DNA from: JAWKIW01 sp041394145
GTDB lineage: Bacteria > Actinomycetota > Acidimicrobiia > Acidimicrobiales > Acidimicrobilacustridaceae
Direction of reading: 5' to 3'
DNA: 64,000 bases
Assembly (NCBI GenBank): GCA_041394145.1
Contig: JAWKIW010000002.1
Span: 1-64,000, forward strand
Below the pieces are notes generated by a model. That model ran no database searches. It had not been told where the DNA came from and saw nothing but the letters and a program-made list of their open reading frames with translations. The position numbers and the translations under genes are program-made. Below, piece by piece: positions 50,376-59,120 of this stretch (position 1 is its first letter; every line of letters starts with the position of its first letter).

Positions 50376-51482
50376 TCAGGCGGGCAGGCGGTGCTGCGCG
50401 AAGAACTCCCACATGAGGTCGTTGGCCTCGATCTCGGTGGTCGTCGGTCCGAGGGCGGCGGTGACCGCGGCCATCCCCTCGCTGCCGGGCCACGTGTGCC
50501 CACCGCCGTCGACCCGGTACAGCTCGACGACCGAGCCGTCGCGGCAGCCGTCGTAGCGGATGCGGGCGACCGACGCGGTGACGACCTCCTCGGTCGGACC
50601 CGACGAGCAGCCCTCCCGCTCCGCCCACTGGGCCAGCGCGTCGGGGGTCGCCTGGAAGCGCACGGCGGCGAAGTTGCGTCGGGTCTCGTCATCGAGGGGC
50701 AGCGTCGCCTCGGCGCTGGAGAAGTCGCCGTCGCCGTAGTGGACCAGGGGATCGGCCGTGCCATGGAAGGCGATGATCGGGACCGGTCGCGACGGGCGGC
50801 AGTCCTCGGGTGACGTCAACCCCGCGACCGGGGCGATGGCGGCGACGCGGTCGGCCAGGCGACAGGCCACCAGCGACGCCATGAAGGCGCCGTTGGACAG
50901 GCCCGTCACGTAGACGCGGGACAGGTCGAGGCACAGCTGGCCGCCGGTCTGGTCGATCAGGTCCGAGACGAACGCGAGGTCGTCGGGCCCATCGGGCGTC
51001 GGTCCGGCGTTCCAGTAGGGGACCGGCCCCGTGCCCTGCGGGGTGAGGAGCACGAACCCGTGCTGGTCGGCGGAGGCCTGCAGGCCGGCGAAGGTCTCCT
51101 GGAGCGCGGCGCCCTCGGCGAAGCCGTGGAGGTCGATGACGAGCGGGACCGGCGCGGTCCCGTCGTAGGACGCCGGCACGTACCGGTAGGTGCGGCGATC
51201 CCGGCCCGAGGTGGCGACCACCTCGTCGGTGGCGCTGCCGAGGACGGGGTCGGCTCCCGGCTGGCGACAGCCGGGGGACGGGCCGCGGGGCGACGCCACG
51301 GTGGTGGCCGTGGCCGGTCGACCGGCCGGCGCCGTACCCGGCGGATCGGTGGTGGTGCCCGGCGCCGCCGTGGGCGTCGATGCGCAGGCCGTGGCGGCGA
51401 GCAGCACGGCGACCAGCGACGCGACGGCGAGGACGCCGGCTCGTCGTCGCGGTGCTCGATCGTTCGTCGTCCGTCTCGTCAT
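50376..51482 (-). CDS. Lipoprotein alpha/beta hydrolase (PHB depolymerase / LpqC-like esterase)
   Basis: 368 residues from the ATG at 51482, with GAGGGGG upstream. The lipobox LAATAC (Cys33) predicts a lipoprotein, followed by a Thr/Pro stalk. VPLVIDLHGFAEGA is the oxyanion strand, VYVTGLSNGAFMA the nucleophile elbow with Ser, VPIIAFHGTADPLV supplies the Asp region, and VDGGGHTWPG the catalytic His. Related enzymes cleave polyhydroxyalkanoate or feruloyl esters outside the cell. Confidence 0.87.
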   Translation of the reverse strand: MTRRTTNDRAPRRRAGVLAVASLVAVLLAATACASTPTAAPGTTTDPPGTAPAGRPATATTVASPRGPSPGCRQPGADPVLGSATDEVVATSGRDRRTYRYVPASYDGTAPVPLVIDLHGFAEGAALQETFAGLQASADQHGFVLLTPQGTGPVPYWNAGPTPDGPDDLAFVSDLIDQTGGQLCLDLSRVYVTGLSNGAFMASLVACRLADRVAAIAPVAGLTSPEDCRPSRPVPIIAFHGTADPLVHYGDGDFSSAEATLPLDDETRRNFAAVRFQATPDALAQWAEREGCSSGPTEEVVTASVARIRYDGCRDGSVVELYRVDGGGHTWPGSEGMAAVTAALGPTTTEIEANDLMWEFFAQHRLPA

Positions 51483-51639
51483 CGATGCCCCCTCGTCCGC
51501 CGGTCGGCAGCGTAGGTGGTGACCGGGCGATCGGCGGGCGCGGCGGTCGGCCGCACCGTCGGGCTCAAGTTCCTCCCCTCGGGGCGCCGAAGGAAGCACT
51601 GCGAGTCGGGCGCCGCGCCCGACCGCTGCGGAGCAGCAG

Positions 51640-52757
51640 ATGAGCGAGGTCCCGAGGCCAGCACCCCCCGGCGCCGCCTCGGCCTGGGTGTCCTCGGCGT
51701 CGCCGGTCTGGTGGGGGCGATGTCCGTCGTCGCCGCCTGTTCGGCGACGAGGGCCGCCGTGATCACCAGCACGGACGCGGCGAAGGCCGTGCCGGCGCCG
51801 TCGAGCAGCACCGTCGTCGACGCGGCGGTGGCGACGAGCGTCCCCTCGGTTCCGAGCACCGTCGGCGATGCGGTGGTCGTGGGCGCCGAGGTGCCGACGC
51901 CCGTCGCCTCGCGCTCGACGAAGGTCCTCTTCGACTCGAACCGGACGGGGAACTACGAGGTCTTCACGATGGACCTCACCACGGGCGTGGTCACCCAGCT
52001 GACCAGCGATCCGGCCTACGACAGCTGGTGGGCCAGGATCTCGCCGAGCGGCACCGAGATGATCTTCAACCGCACCCCGGCGGGCCTGCACGACACCGAC
52101 TACTCCAAGGTCAGCCTGTGGAAGGCGAACATCGACGGGAGCAACGCCCGCCAGATCATCGCCAACCAGGCGCACGGCTGGGTGATCCAGGGACACGCCG
52201 AGTGGTCGCCGGACGGCACCGAGCTGGTCATGTACGGCGGCCACGCCATCTGGGTGACCGACGCCGACGGCAACCTCCTGCATCCCGTCACGAACGGGAT
52301 CGATCCCATCTGGAGCCGTGACGGCTCGCGCATCATCTACGTCAAGTGCGCCAACGCGCCGTGGTGCACGCCGGGCACCCACCAGCTCGCCAGCATCGCC
52401 CCCGACGGCTCCTCGCCGCGCGACCTGACGCCGGTGCTCCCGCAGCTGTCGGCGAACGACCCGACGATGTCGCCCGACGGCACCACCATCACCTGGGAGG
52501 CGAGCATCAGCCTCCTGCGGTGGGACCTGATGGCCGTGGACAGCGACGGCACGAACCTGCGGACGCTGTTCACCGACGACTGGACGAACACGAACCCGGT
52601 GTGGACCCCCGACGGCACGCGCATCGTCTTCTTCAAGAACAAGCCGTTCCACGAGATCAACATCTGGTCGATCCGGCCGGACGGCACCGACCTGACCCTC
52701 GTCACGCAGGGACAGCCCGGCATCAACGAGATGCCCGACGTCGCACCGGTGACGTAG
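51640..52757 (+). CDS. TolB-like beta-propeller lipoprotein (probable start-proximal frameshift)
   Basis: The ATG at 51640 with GGAG seven bases upstream is the likely start. It joins the main frame only if one C is added to the C-run at 51664-51669, giving a leader of SEVPRPAP then RRRLGLGVLGVAGLVG and the lipobox VVAAC. Without correction the frame would begin at a GTG at 51516 or an ATG at 51720. The mature part has TolB/WD40-like repeats, such as VLFDSNRTGNYEVFTMDL, AEWSPDGTELVMYGG, NPVWTPDGTRIVFF and IWSIRPDGTDLTLV. A role in envelope binding is inferred from the fold. Confidence 0.78.
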
Positions 52758-52763
52758 GCGGGA

Positions 52764-53431
52764 TCAGCTCCCCGCCGGTGGTGGGGGTGGCGGTGGTGCG
52801 GCGGCCGGTGGAGGTGGTGGCGGTGGTGCGGCGGCCGGTGGAGGTGGTGGCGGCGGTGCGGCCGCCGGTGGGGGTGGTGGTGCGCCGGCTGGTTGGGTGG
52901 TGGAGGTGCGCCCGCCGGCGGAGGTGGTGGTGCGCCGGCCGGTTGGGGTGGCGGTGGTGCGCCCACCGGTGGGGGTGGTGGTGCGCCGGTCGCGGCGGCG
53001 GCACGGGCGACGATCTGGTCGATGACGTCGGCTTGGAACCCCTGGACGCCCATGGTCTGGCCCTCGAGCTCGGAGATGCTGCCGTCGGGCCAGGCGAGCG
53101 TGAGGAACCGGGTCAGCGAGCCGGGTTGGGTGGAGGCCCCGAAGGCGCCCCACGGCCAGTAGCCGAGCTGGTCGCCCACCCGCAGCCCGAGGTTGACCCC
53201 GGCCTCGAACACGTACAGGCCGCTGTCGGTCACGGCGAAGGCGTTGTAGGGGGCGAAGCCGGCGGCCTTGGTCTGGCTGGCGTTGTGCACGGCGGCGCCG
53301 ATGGCGCCGAAGCCCATCGTCGCCCCGAACTTGCCCCGCGGCGCCAGGATCGCCGCCGCGAGCACCGGTTCGGACACCTTGGCCTGCACCAGCCCGAGCA
53401 GCTTCGCCGCCCGCCGATCACCCATCGCCAT
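52764..53431 (-). CDS. Protein of unknown function with proline-rich repeat tail, one frameshift
   Basis: The ATG at 53431 has GGAGG five to six bases upstream. Residues about 1-145 form a compact domain (LGLVQAKVSEPVLAAAILAP, NAFAVTDSGLYVFEAG, RFLTLAWPDGSISELEG) that I do not recognise; it may bind a membrane or ligand. The tail is runs of Pro separated by Ala or Gly, coded by 30-bp repeats. The long Pro/Ala frame ending at 52764 is joined only after restoring one base near 52899; the unshifted frame turns into His/Arg-rich nonsense. Confidence 0.65.
52771..52860. repeat. Tandem 30-bp repeats in the proline-rich tail
   Basis: 52801-52830 and 52831-52860 differ at a single base, and 52771-52800 is a degenerate third copy; looser copies continue to about 52990. 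Each unit codes ten residues of the type AAAPPPPPPP on the minus strand. Copy number is probably variable. Confidence 0.85.
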
Positions 53432-53605
53432 CTGCCGCCTCCTCGTCGCCGTCGCCGGCCAACGGTAGCGAACCCGGTCGTCGGCGTGCGGGGTGGGTCG
53501 CGGGCGGCGTCCCCGGCCGCCGGAGGCCGGGCGCCGCCGCCGTACGATGGCGGCGCCCGCGGCGGCGCGGGCGGTCCGGGCCCGGCGACGAGCGAGGTGA
53601 ACCAG

Positions 53606-56600
53606 ATGATCGGCACTGGCGCCGCAGGACCGCGGACCTGGGTCGCGCCGGAGGTGACCGGCCTCGGTCGCCTGCCCATGCGCACGCCCCACCTGCCCTG
53701 CCCCGACGCCGCCACCGCCCGGGCCACGACGCCCGCCGAGACGGCCGGCAACGAGCGGGAGCTGTCGCCGTGGGTCCGGTCGCTCGACGGCCCCTGGCGC
53801 TTCCGCCTCTACGACCGGCCCGAGGACGTCCCCGCCGGCGTCGCCGGCGCCGAGCTCGACGACAGCGACGTCGCCGGCTGGCGCGACATCGCCGTGCCCG
53901 GCAGCTGGACGATGCAGGGCACGGGCGACATCCCGCACTACACGAACATCGTCATGCCGTTCGAGGGCGTGCCGCCCGAGGTCCCCGACCGCAACCCGAC
54001 CGGCGTGTACCGCACGACGTTCCGGGTGCCACCGGAGTGGCGCGACCGGCGGGTCGTGCTGCACGTGGGCGGTGCCGAGAGCGTGCTGTACGTCCACCTG
54101 AACGGCCGGCTCCTGGCCATGGGCAAGGACTCGCGGCTGCCCAGCGAGGTCGACCTCACCCACCACCTGGTCCCGGGTGACAACACGTTGACGTGCGTGG
54201 TGGTGCGCTGGTCCGACGCCAGCTACGTCGAGGACCAGGACCACTGGTGGATGGCGGGGCTGCACCGCAGCGTGCACCTGTACAGCACCGCCGAGGTGTG
54301 GCTCGACCACGTCGCGCTGGTCCCGGGTCGTGACGGAGGCGGCGACGGCGACGGCGCCTGGCACCTCGACGCCGAGGTGCGGGTGGGGTTCGCCCGCCGC
54401 GACCTGATCGACGCCGGATGGACGGTGCAGGCCCGGCTCGAGCGGCTGAACGGTCGGGTGGTGGGCGAGGCGGTCACCGGTGACGTGCCGAGCGACCTGC
54501 GGCCGTACCTGTTCCCCGGGCACGTGGTGCGGCTGCGCATCGACGCACCCGACGTGGAGCCCTGGAGCGCCGAGGCGCCGACGCTGTACCGCGTCGTGCT
54601 CACCCTGGTCGACCCGACCGGGGGCACGAGGGAGGTGACGGCCCAGCGGGTCGGCTTCCGCACGCTCGAGATCGCCGACCGCGAGCTGCGCGTCAACGGT
54701 CAGCCCGTGCTCATCCACGGCGTCAACCGCCACGACCACGACCCCAGGGCCGGCAAGGCGGTGACGGTGGCCGGCATGCGGCGCGACCTCGTGTCGATGA
54801 AGCGCCACAACCTCAACGCCGTGCGCTGCTCGCACTACCCCAACGACAGCCGCTTCTACGACCTGTGCGACGAGCTCGGGCTCTACGTGGTCGACGAGGC
54901 CGACATCGAGTCGCACGCCTTCATCTCCAGCCTGTGCCACGACCCCGCCTACCGGTCGGCGTTCCTCGAGCGGTTCGCGCGGATGGTGGAGCGCGACCTC
55001 AACCACCCGTCGATCGTGGCGTGGAGCCTGGGCAACGAGAGCGGCTACGGCGCCGTGCACGACGCCATGGCCGGCTGGGCACGCCGGCGCGACCCGAGCC
55101 GACCCCTGCACTACGAGGGGGCGATCATGTTCGACCTCTTCGCCGAGGCGCCCTGCACCGACATCGTCTGTCCGATGTACCCCGAGATCGACGCCATCGT
55201 GGCGTGGGCCGAGGCCGGCGTCGGCGAGCGACCCCTGATCATGTGCGAGTACTCCCACGCCATGGGCAACTCGAACGGGTCCCTCGTCGACTACTGGGAG
55301 GCCATCGAGTCCCACCACGGCCTGCAGGGCGGCTTCATCTGGGAGTGGAAGGACCACGGCCTCACCCACCACACGCCCGACGGGACCGAGTTCTTCGCCT
55401 ACGGCGGCCAGTTCGGCGACGAGCCCAACGACCGCAACTTCGTGGCCGACGGCCTGGTCGCCCCCGACGGCCGGCCCCATCCGGCCATGCGGGAGGTGGC
55501 CTGGGTCGGCCGCCCCGTCAGGGTCACCGCCACTGCGGCCGACCTGCGGGCCGGCAAGGTCCGCCTCCACAACCGGCAGTGGTTCCGCGACCTGTCGTGG
55601 CTGAAGGGCCGGTGGGAGGTGGTGCTCGACGGCGAGGTGGTCGCCGACGGCACCTTCACCCCGCCCGAGGTCGCGCCCCGCAAGAGCGCCACGGTGGAGC
55701 TGGGCTTCCCCCGCCCGAGCCTGCAGCCGGGCCAGGAGCTGTTCCTCACCGTGCGGTTCGTGACGCTGCGGTCCGACGCCTGGGCCGACCGGGGTCACGA
55801 GGTCGCCTGGGACCAGCTGTCGCTGCGCCGGCGGGCGCCGGCCAAGGGACCGGCCACCCGGCCGGCGGGCTGGGTCGGCCTCGACCGCGACCGCGTGGCG
55901 GGAACGGCGCAGGTCACCGCCGGCCCGCTGCGGCTCCGCATCGACGAGGCGACCGGGATGGTGCAGGCGCTGAAGTGGGACGGCGTCGAGATCACCGACC
56001 GTCCGGCGCGCCTCGAGCTGTGGCGGGCACCCACCGACAACGACGGCCTGAAGCTGTTCCTCGACGATCCCGACCCGCTACGGGCCGCGGGGGCGCGGGC
56101 CAAGCCGCTGGGCCGATGGCTCGAGTGGGGCCTCGACCGGCTCCACCGCAGCCCCATCGGCAGCCACGTCGACCACGACAAGGCCGGTCGGGTCGTGATC
56201 GAGGCCCGCCACAAGATCTGGGGCACGGACCCGGCGAAGCTGGTCACCCACCACCAGCGGGTCACCGTGCTGCCCACGGGCGACCTGCTGTTCGACGAGA
56301 CGGTCGAGCTCCCCGACGACTGGGACGACCTGCCGCGCATCGGCATCTCGGTGTGCCTCGCCAAGGGCTTCGAGGGCCTCGAGTGGCTGGGGCTCGGGCC
56401 CCACGAGACCTACGCCGACCGGTCGGCGTCGGCGACCGTCGGGCGGTGGCGCTCGACGGTCACCGACCAGCTGCCCGGCTACCTCGTGCCCCAGGAGCAT
56501 GGCGCCCACGTGGGCACGCGGTGGCTGGTCGTGGCCCAGGACCACGACCACTGGGGGCGTGGTGGGCGCCGGGCCGCCGTCCTCCTCGGTCAGGCCGGCA

Positions 56601-56863
56601 GCGGCCCGCTCACCGTGAGCGCCCTGCACCACGGCGCCGACGACCTGTACGAGGCGGCCGACCTCACCGAGCTGGTGCGGCGGCACGAGACCTTCGTGCA
56701 CGTCGACCTGGCCCAGCGCGGCCTCGGCACCGGCAGCTGTGGGCCCGACACCTTGGCCCGCTACCGGGTCGGCGGCGGGCGGCACCAGTGGCGGTGGCGG
56801 TTGCGTCCCTTCGTGGTCGGGACCGAGGACCCCGGCGAGCTCGGACGTCGCATCCCCACCTGA
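53606..56863 (+). CDS. Glycoside hydrolase family 2 beta-galactosidase (LacZ-like)
   Basis: 1,085 residues, the length of E. coli LacZ. Domain order: N-terminal jelly roll (PWRFRLYDRP, VPGSWTMQGTGDIPHYTN), Ig-like domain, TIM barrel with LNAVRCSHYPND, WSLGNESGYG (acid/base Glu478) and IMCEYSHAMGNSNG (nucleophile Glu548), then the Bgal_small_N domain (LWRAPTDNDGLKLF, LGLGPHETYADR). It hydrolyses beta-galactosides; no signal peptide, so cytoplasmic. It has no lactose permease or regulator beside it. Confidence 0.93.
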   Translation: MIGTGAAGPRTWVAPEVTGLGRLPMRTPHLPCPDAATARATTPAETAGNERELSPWVRSLDGPWRFRLYDRPEDVPAGVAGAELDDSDVAGWRDIAVPGSWTMQGTGDIPHYTNIVMPFEGVPPEVPDRNPTGVYRTTFRVPPEWRDRRVVLHVGGAESVLYVHLNGRLLAMGKDSRLPSEVDLTHHLVPGDNTLTCVVVRWSDASYVEDQDHWWMAGLHRSVHLYSTAEVWLDHVALVPGRDGGGDGDGAWHLDAEVRVGFARRDLIDAGWTVQARLERLNGRVVGEAVTGDVPSDLRPYLFPGHVVRLRIDAPDVEPWSAEAPTLYRVVLTLVDPTGGTREVTAQRVGFRTLEIADRELRVNGQPVLIHGVNRHDHDPRAGKAVTVAGMRRDLVSMKRHNLNAVRCSHYPNDSRFYDLCDELGLYVVDEADIESHAFISSLCHDPAYRSAFLERFARMVERDLNHPSIVAWSLGNESGYGAVHDAMAGWARRRDPSRPLHYEGAIMFDLFAEAPCTDIVCPMYPEIDAIVAWAEAGVGERPLIMCEYSHAMGNSNGSLVDYWEAIESHHGLQGGFIWEWKDHGLTHHTPDGTEFFAYGGQFGDEPNDRNFVADGLVAPDGRPHPAMREVAWVGRPVRVTATAADLRAGKVRLHNRQWFRDLSWLKGRWEVVLDGEVVADGTFTPPEVAPRKSATVELGFPRPSLQPGQELFLTVRFVTLRSDAWADRGHEVAWDQLSLRRRAPAKGPATRPAGWVGLDRDRVAGTAQVTAGPLRLRIDEATGMVQALKWDGVEITDRPARLELWRAPTDNDGLKLFLDDPDPLRAAGARAKPLGRWLEWGLDRLHRSPIGSHVDHDKAGRVVIEARHKIWGTDPAKLVTHHQRVTVLPTGDLLFDETVELPDDWDDLPRIGISVCLAKGFEGLEWLGLGPHETYADRSASATVGRWRSTVTDQLPGYLVPQEHGAHVGTRWLVVAQDHDHWGRGGRRAAVLLGQAGSGPLTVSALHHGADDLYEAADLTELVRRHETFVHVDLAQRGLGTGSCGPDTLARYRVGGGRHQWRWRLRPFVVGTEDPGELGRRIPT

Positions 56864-56948
56864 GCCCGACCGGTGCCGAGACGGACCTGCCGGTCGCCGG
56901 GCCGGAGGGCCCTGCCCGAAACGGCGCCGATGCGGGCATCATGACGGG

Positions 56949-59120
56949 ATGGTGGGTCAGGACCCCCCGGACGCGGCGGACGCGGCGGACGCGGTGACGG
57001 TGACGGTGGCGGACGCGGCGGACGCGGCCGATCCGATCGCTGTCGCCGAGCGCTACCGGCTCCTGGCCGAGGCCACGCGCGACGTCGTGATGCTGAGCCG
57101 ACCCGGCCACACGGAGTGGATCTCGCCGTCGGTGACCGACCTCCTCGGCTACCGACCCGAGGACCTCTACGACGCCGAGCTCAGCCTCCTGATCCACCCC
57201 GACGACCGGGCCACCACCCTGGCGCAGCGTGCCGACGTGGCCCAGGGCCGGGCGGTCGAGGGTCGGGTCCGCCTGCGCCACAAGGACGGCACCTGGCACT
57301 GGTTCGAGGGCCGGGGCCAGCCCGTGCCCGAACCCGATGGTGGCTACAGCGGCCGGGTCGTGTCCACGTGGCGACTGGTCGACGAGGAGGTCGCCACCGT
57401 CGACCGCCTCGCCAGGCGTGAGGCGCTGCTGCGGGTGATCCTCGACAGCTCGCCCGACGTCATCGTGCGGTACGGCCGCGACCTGCGCATCGACTACGCG
57501 AACCAGCGCATCGCCGAGGTGACGGGCCGCCCGCCCGACTCGTTCCTGGGGAAGGCCAACCGCGACCTGCCCTTCGACGGGTACGACGCCATCCGGTGGG
57601 ACCTGCACCTCACCCGGGTGCTCGAGTCGGGCGATCCCGACGCCTTCGACTTCGAGGGCGACCTCGGGTCGGGCGAGCGCGCCTACGAGGTGCGGCTGGT
57701 GCCCGAGGCCGACGCGGCCGGGCAGGTGAGCCACGTGGTCGTGCAGTGCCGCGACGTCACCGACCGGCGGCAGGCCGAGGAGCAGCTCGAGCTGGCCGCG
57801 ACCCACGACCCGCTCACCGGGCTGGCCAACCGGGCGCTCCTGCTCGACGAGATCGACCGGTCGCTGAAGGCCGACGAGCGCTCGGCGCGGACCACCGCCG
57901 TGCTCATGATCGACCTCGACCACTTCAAGTACGTCAACGACTCCCTCGGTCACCAGGTCGGTGACGACCTGCTCCGGCGGGCTGCCCGGCGGCTCGAGGA
58001 CCACGTGCGGGGTGGCGACCTCGTGGCCCGTCACGGCGGCGACGAGTTCGTGGTCGTGATGCGATCCCTCGAGGACCCGGCCGAGGCCGTGCGGGTGGCG
58101 GAGCGCCTCGTCGCCGCCTTCCGCCGGCCGCTCGTCGTGGGTGACGCCGAGCTGTTCGCCACGGCGAGCATCGGCATCGCCTCGAACCGCCCCGGTCGGC
58201 GCGACCGTCGTGGCGCCGACGACCTGCTGCGCGAGGCCGACACCGCCATGTACGTCGCGAAGCAGGAGGGCCGCGACCGCCTGTCGCTGTTCAGCGACGA
58301 CCTGCGGGTGGTGGCGAGCGAGCGGCTCCGGTTGGAGAGCGAGCTGCGCCCGGCGCTGGGTCGCGGCGAGCTCGTCCTGTGGTACCAGCCCGAGATCGAC
58401 CTGCTCACCGGGCGACTGCTCGCCGTCGAGTCCCTGCTGCGGTGGCACCATCCGTCCGGTCGGCTCTACGTGGCCGGCGAGTTCATCGAGGTGGCCGAGG
58501 AGTCCGGCCTCATCCTGGAGATCGGTCGCTGGGTGCTCGCCGAGGCGTGTGCCCAGGCCGCCCGTTGGGACGAGGTGGTGCCGGAGCGGCCGCTCACGGT
58601 CCGCGTCAACCTGTCCGCCCTGCAGCTGTCCGACGGCGCGCTGCTCGCCGATGTCGACGCGGCGCTGACGGCGGCCGGCCTCGACCCGCGACGGCTGTGC
58701 GTGGAGATCACCGAGACCGCCCTGCTGCGCGACCTCGCGGCGGTCGAGCAGAACCTGCGAGGGCTGCGGGCGCGTGGCATCGGCGTCGCCGTCGATGACT
58801 TCGGCACGGGCTACGCCTCGCTGACCTACCTGCGCCAGTTCCCCGTCGACGTGCTCAAGCTCGACCGCAGCTTCGTGGCCGGGCTGACCGACGGGGCCGA
58901 CGAGCGCGAGCGGCGCCTCGTCGCCGGGATCATCGCCCTGGCCCACCGGCTCGAGATCCCGGTCACCGCCGAGGGCGTGGAGACCGACGAGCAGGCCCGG
59001 CGCCTGCGCGACCTGGGCTGCCGCAGCGCCCAGGGGTTCTGGTGCTCGGCGGCGGTGCCGCCCGCGGACATCGAGGCGATCCTGCTCGGTGCGCCCACCG
59101 GGTGCGCGACGTCGGGCTAG
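56949..59120 (+). CDS. PAS-PAS-GGDEF-EAL cyclic-di-GMP protein
   Basis: 723 residues. An Ala/Asp/Val-rich leader coded by short repeats is followed by PAS 1 (about 35-150; RPEDLYDAELSLLIHPDD), PAS 2 (about 155-275) with GRDLRIDYANQRIAEVTGR, and GGDEF (about 280-440; RHGGDEFVVVMRS, an intact active site). The EAL domain (about 455-705) reads ESLLRW for EALLRW, with VDDFGTGYASLTYL and VLKLDRSFV present. It makes and/or breaks cyclic-di-GMP in response to PAS ligands. No membrane helix, so cytoplasmic. Its stop overlaps that of the convergent GH65 gene. Confidence 0.93.
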   Translation: MVGQDPPDAADAADAVTVTVADAADAADPIAVAERYRLLAEATRDVVMLSRPGHTEWISPSVTDLLGYRPEDLYDAELSLLIHPDDRATTLAQRADVAQGRAVEGRVRLRHKDGTWHWFEGRGQPVPEPDGGYSGRVVSTWRLVDEEVATVDRLARREALLRVILDSSPDVIVRYGRDLRIDYANQRIAEVTGRPPDSFLGKANRDLPFDGYDAIRWDLHLTRVLESGDPDAFDFEGDLGSGERAYEVRLVPEADAAGQVSHVVVQCRDVTDRRQAEEQLELAATHDPLTGLANRALLLDEIDRSLKADERSARTTAVLMIDLDHFKYVNDSLGHQVGDDLLRRAARRLEDHVRGGDLVARHGGDEFVVVMRSLEDPAEAVRVAERLVAAFRRPLVVGDAELFATASIGIASNRPGRRDRRGADDLLREADTAMYVAKQEGRDRLSLFSDDLRVVASERLRLESELRPALGRGELVLWYQPEIDLLTGRLLAVESLLRWHHPSGRLYVAGEFIEVAEESGLILEIGRWVLAEACAQAARWDEVVPERPLTVRVNLSALQLSDGALLADVDAALTAAGLDPRRLCVEITETALLRDLAAVEQNLRGLRARGIGVAVDDFGTGYASLTYLRQFPVDVLKLDRSFVAGLTDGADERERRLVAGIIALAHRLEIPVTAEGVETDEQARRLRDLGCRSAQGFWCSAAVPPADIEAILLGAPTGCATSG

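Noticed and set aside
56960..57040. GGACGCGGC-type short repeats as a mobile or CRISPR-like element
   Set aside because: In-frame Ala/Asp codon repeats in the leader of the GGDEF-EAL protein.
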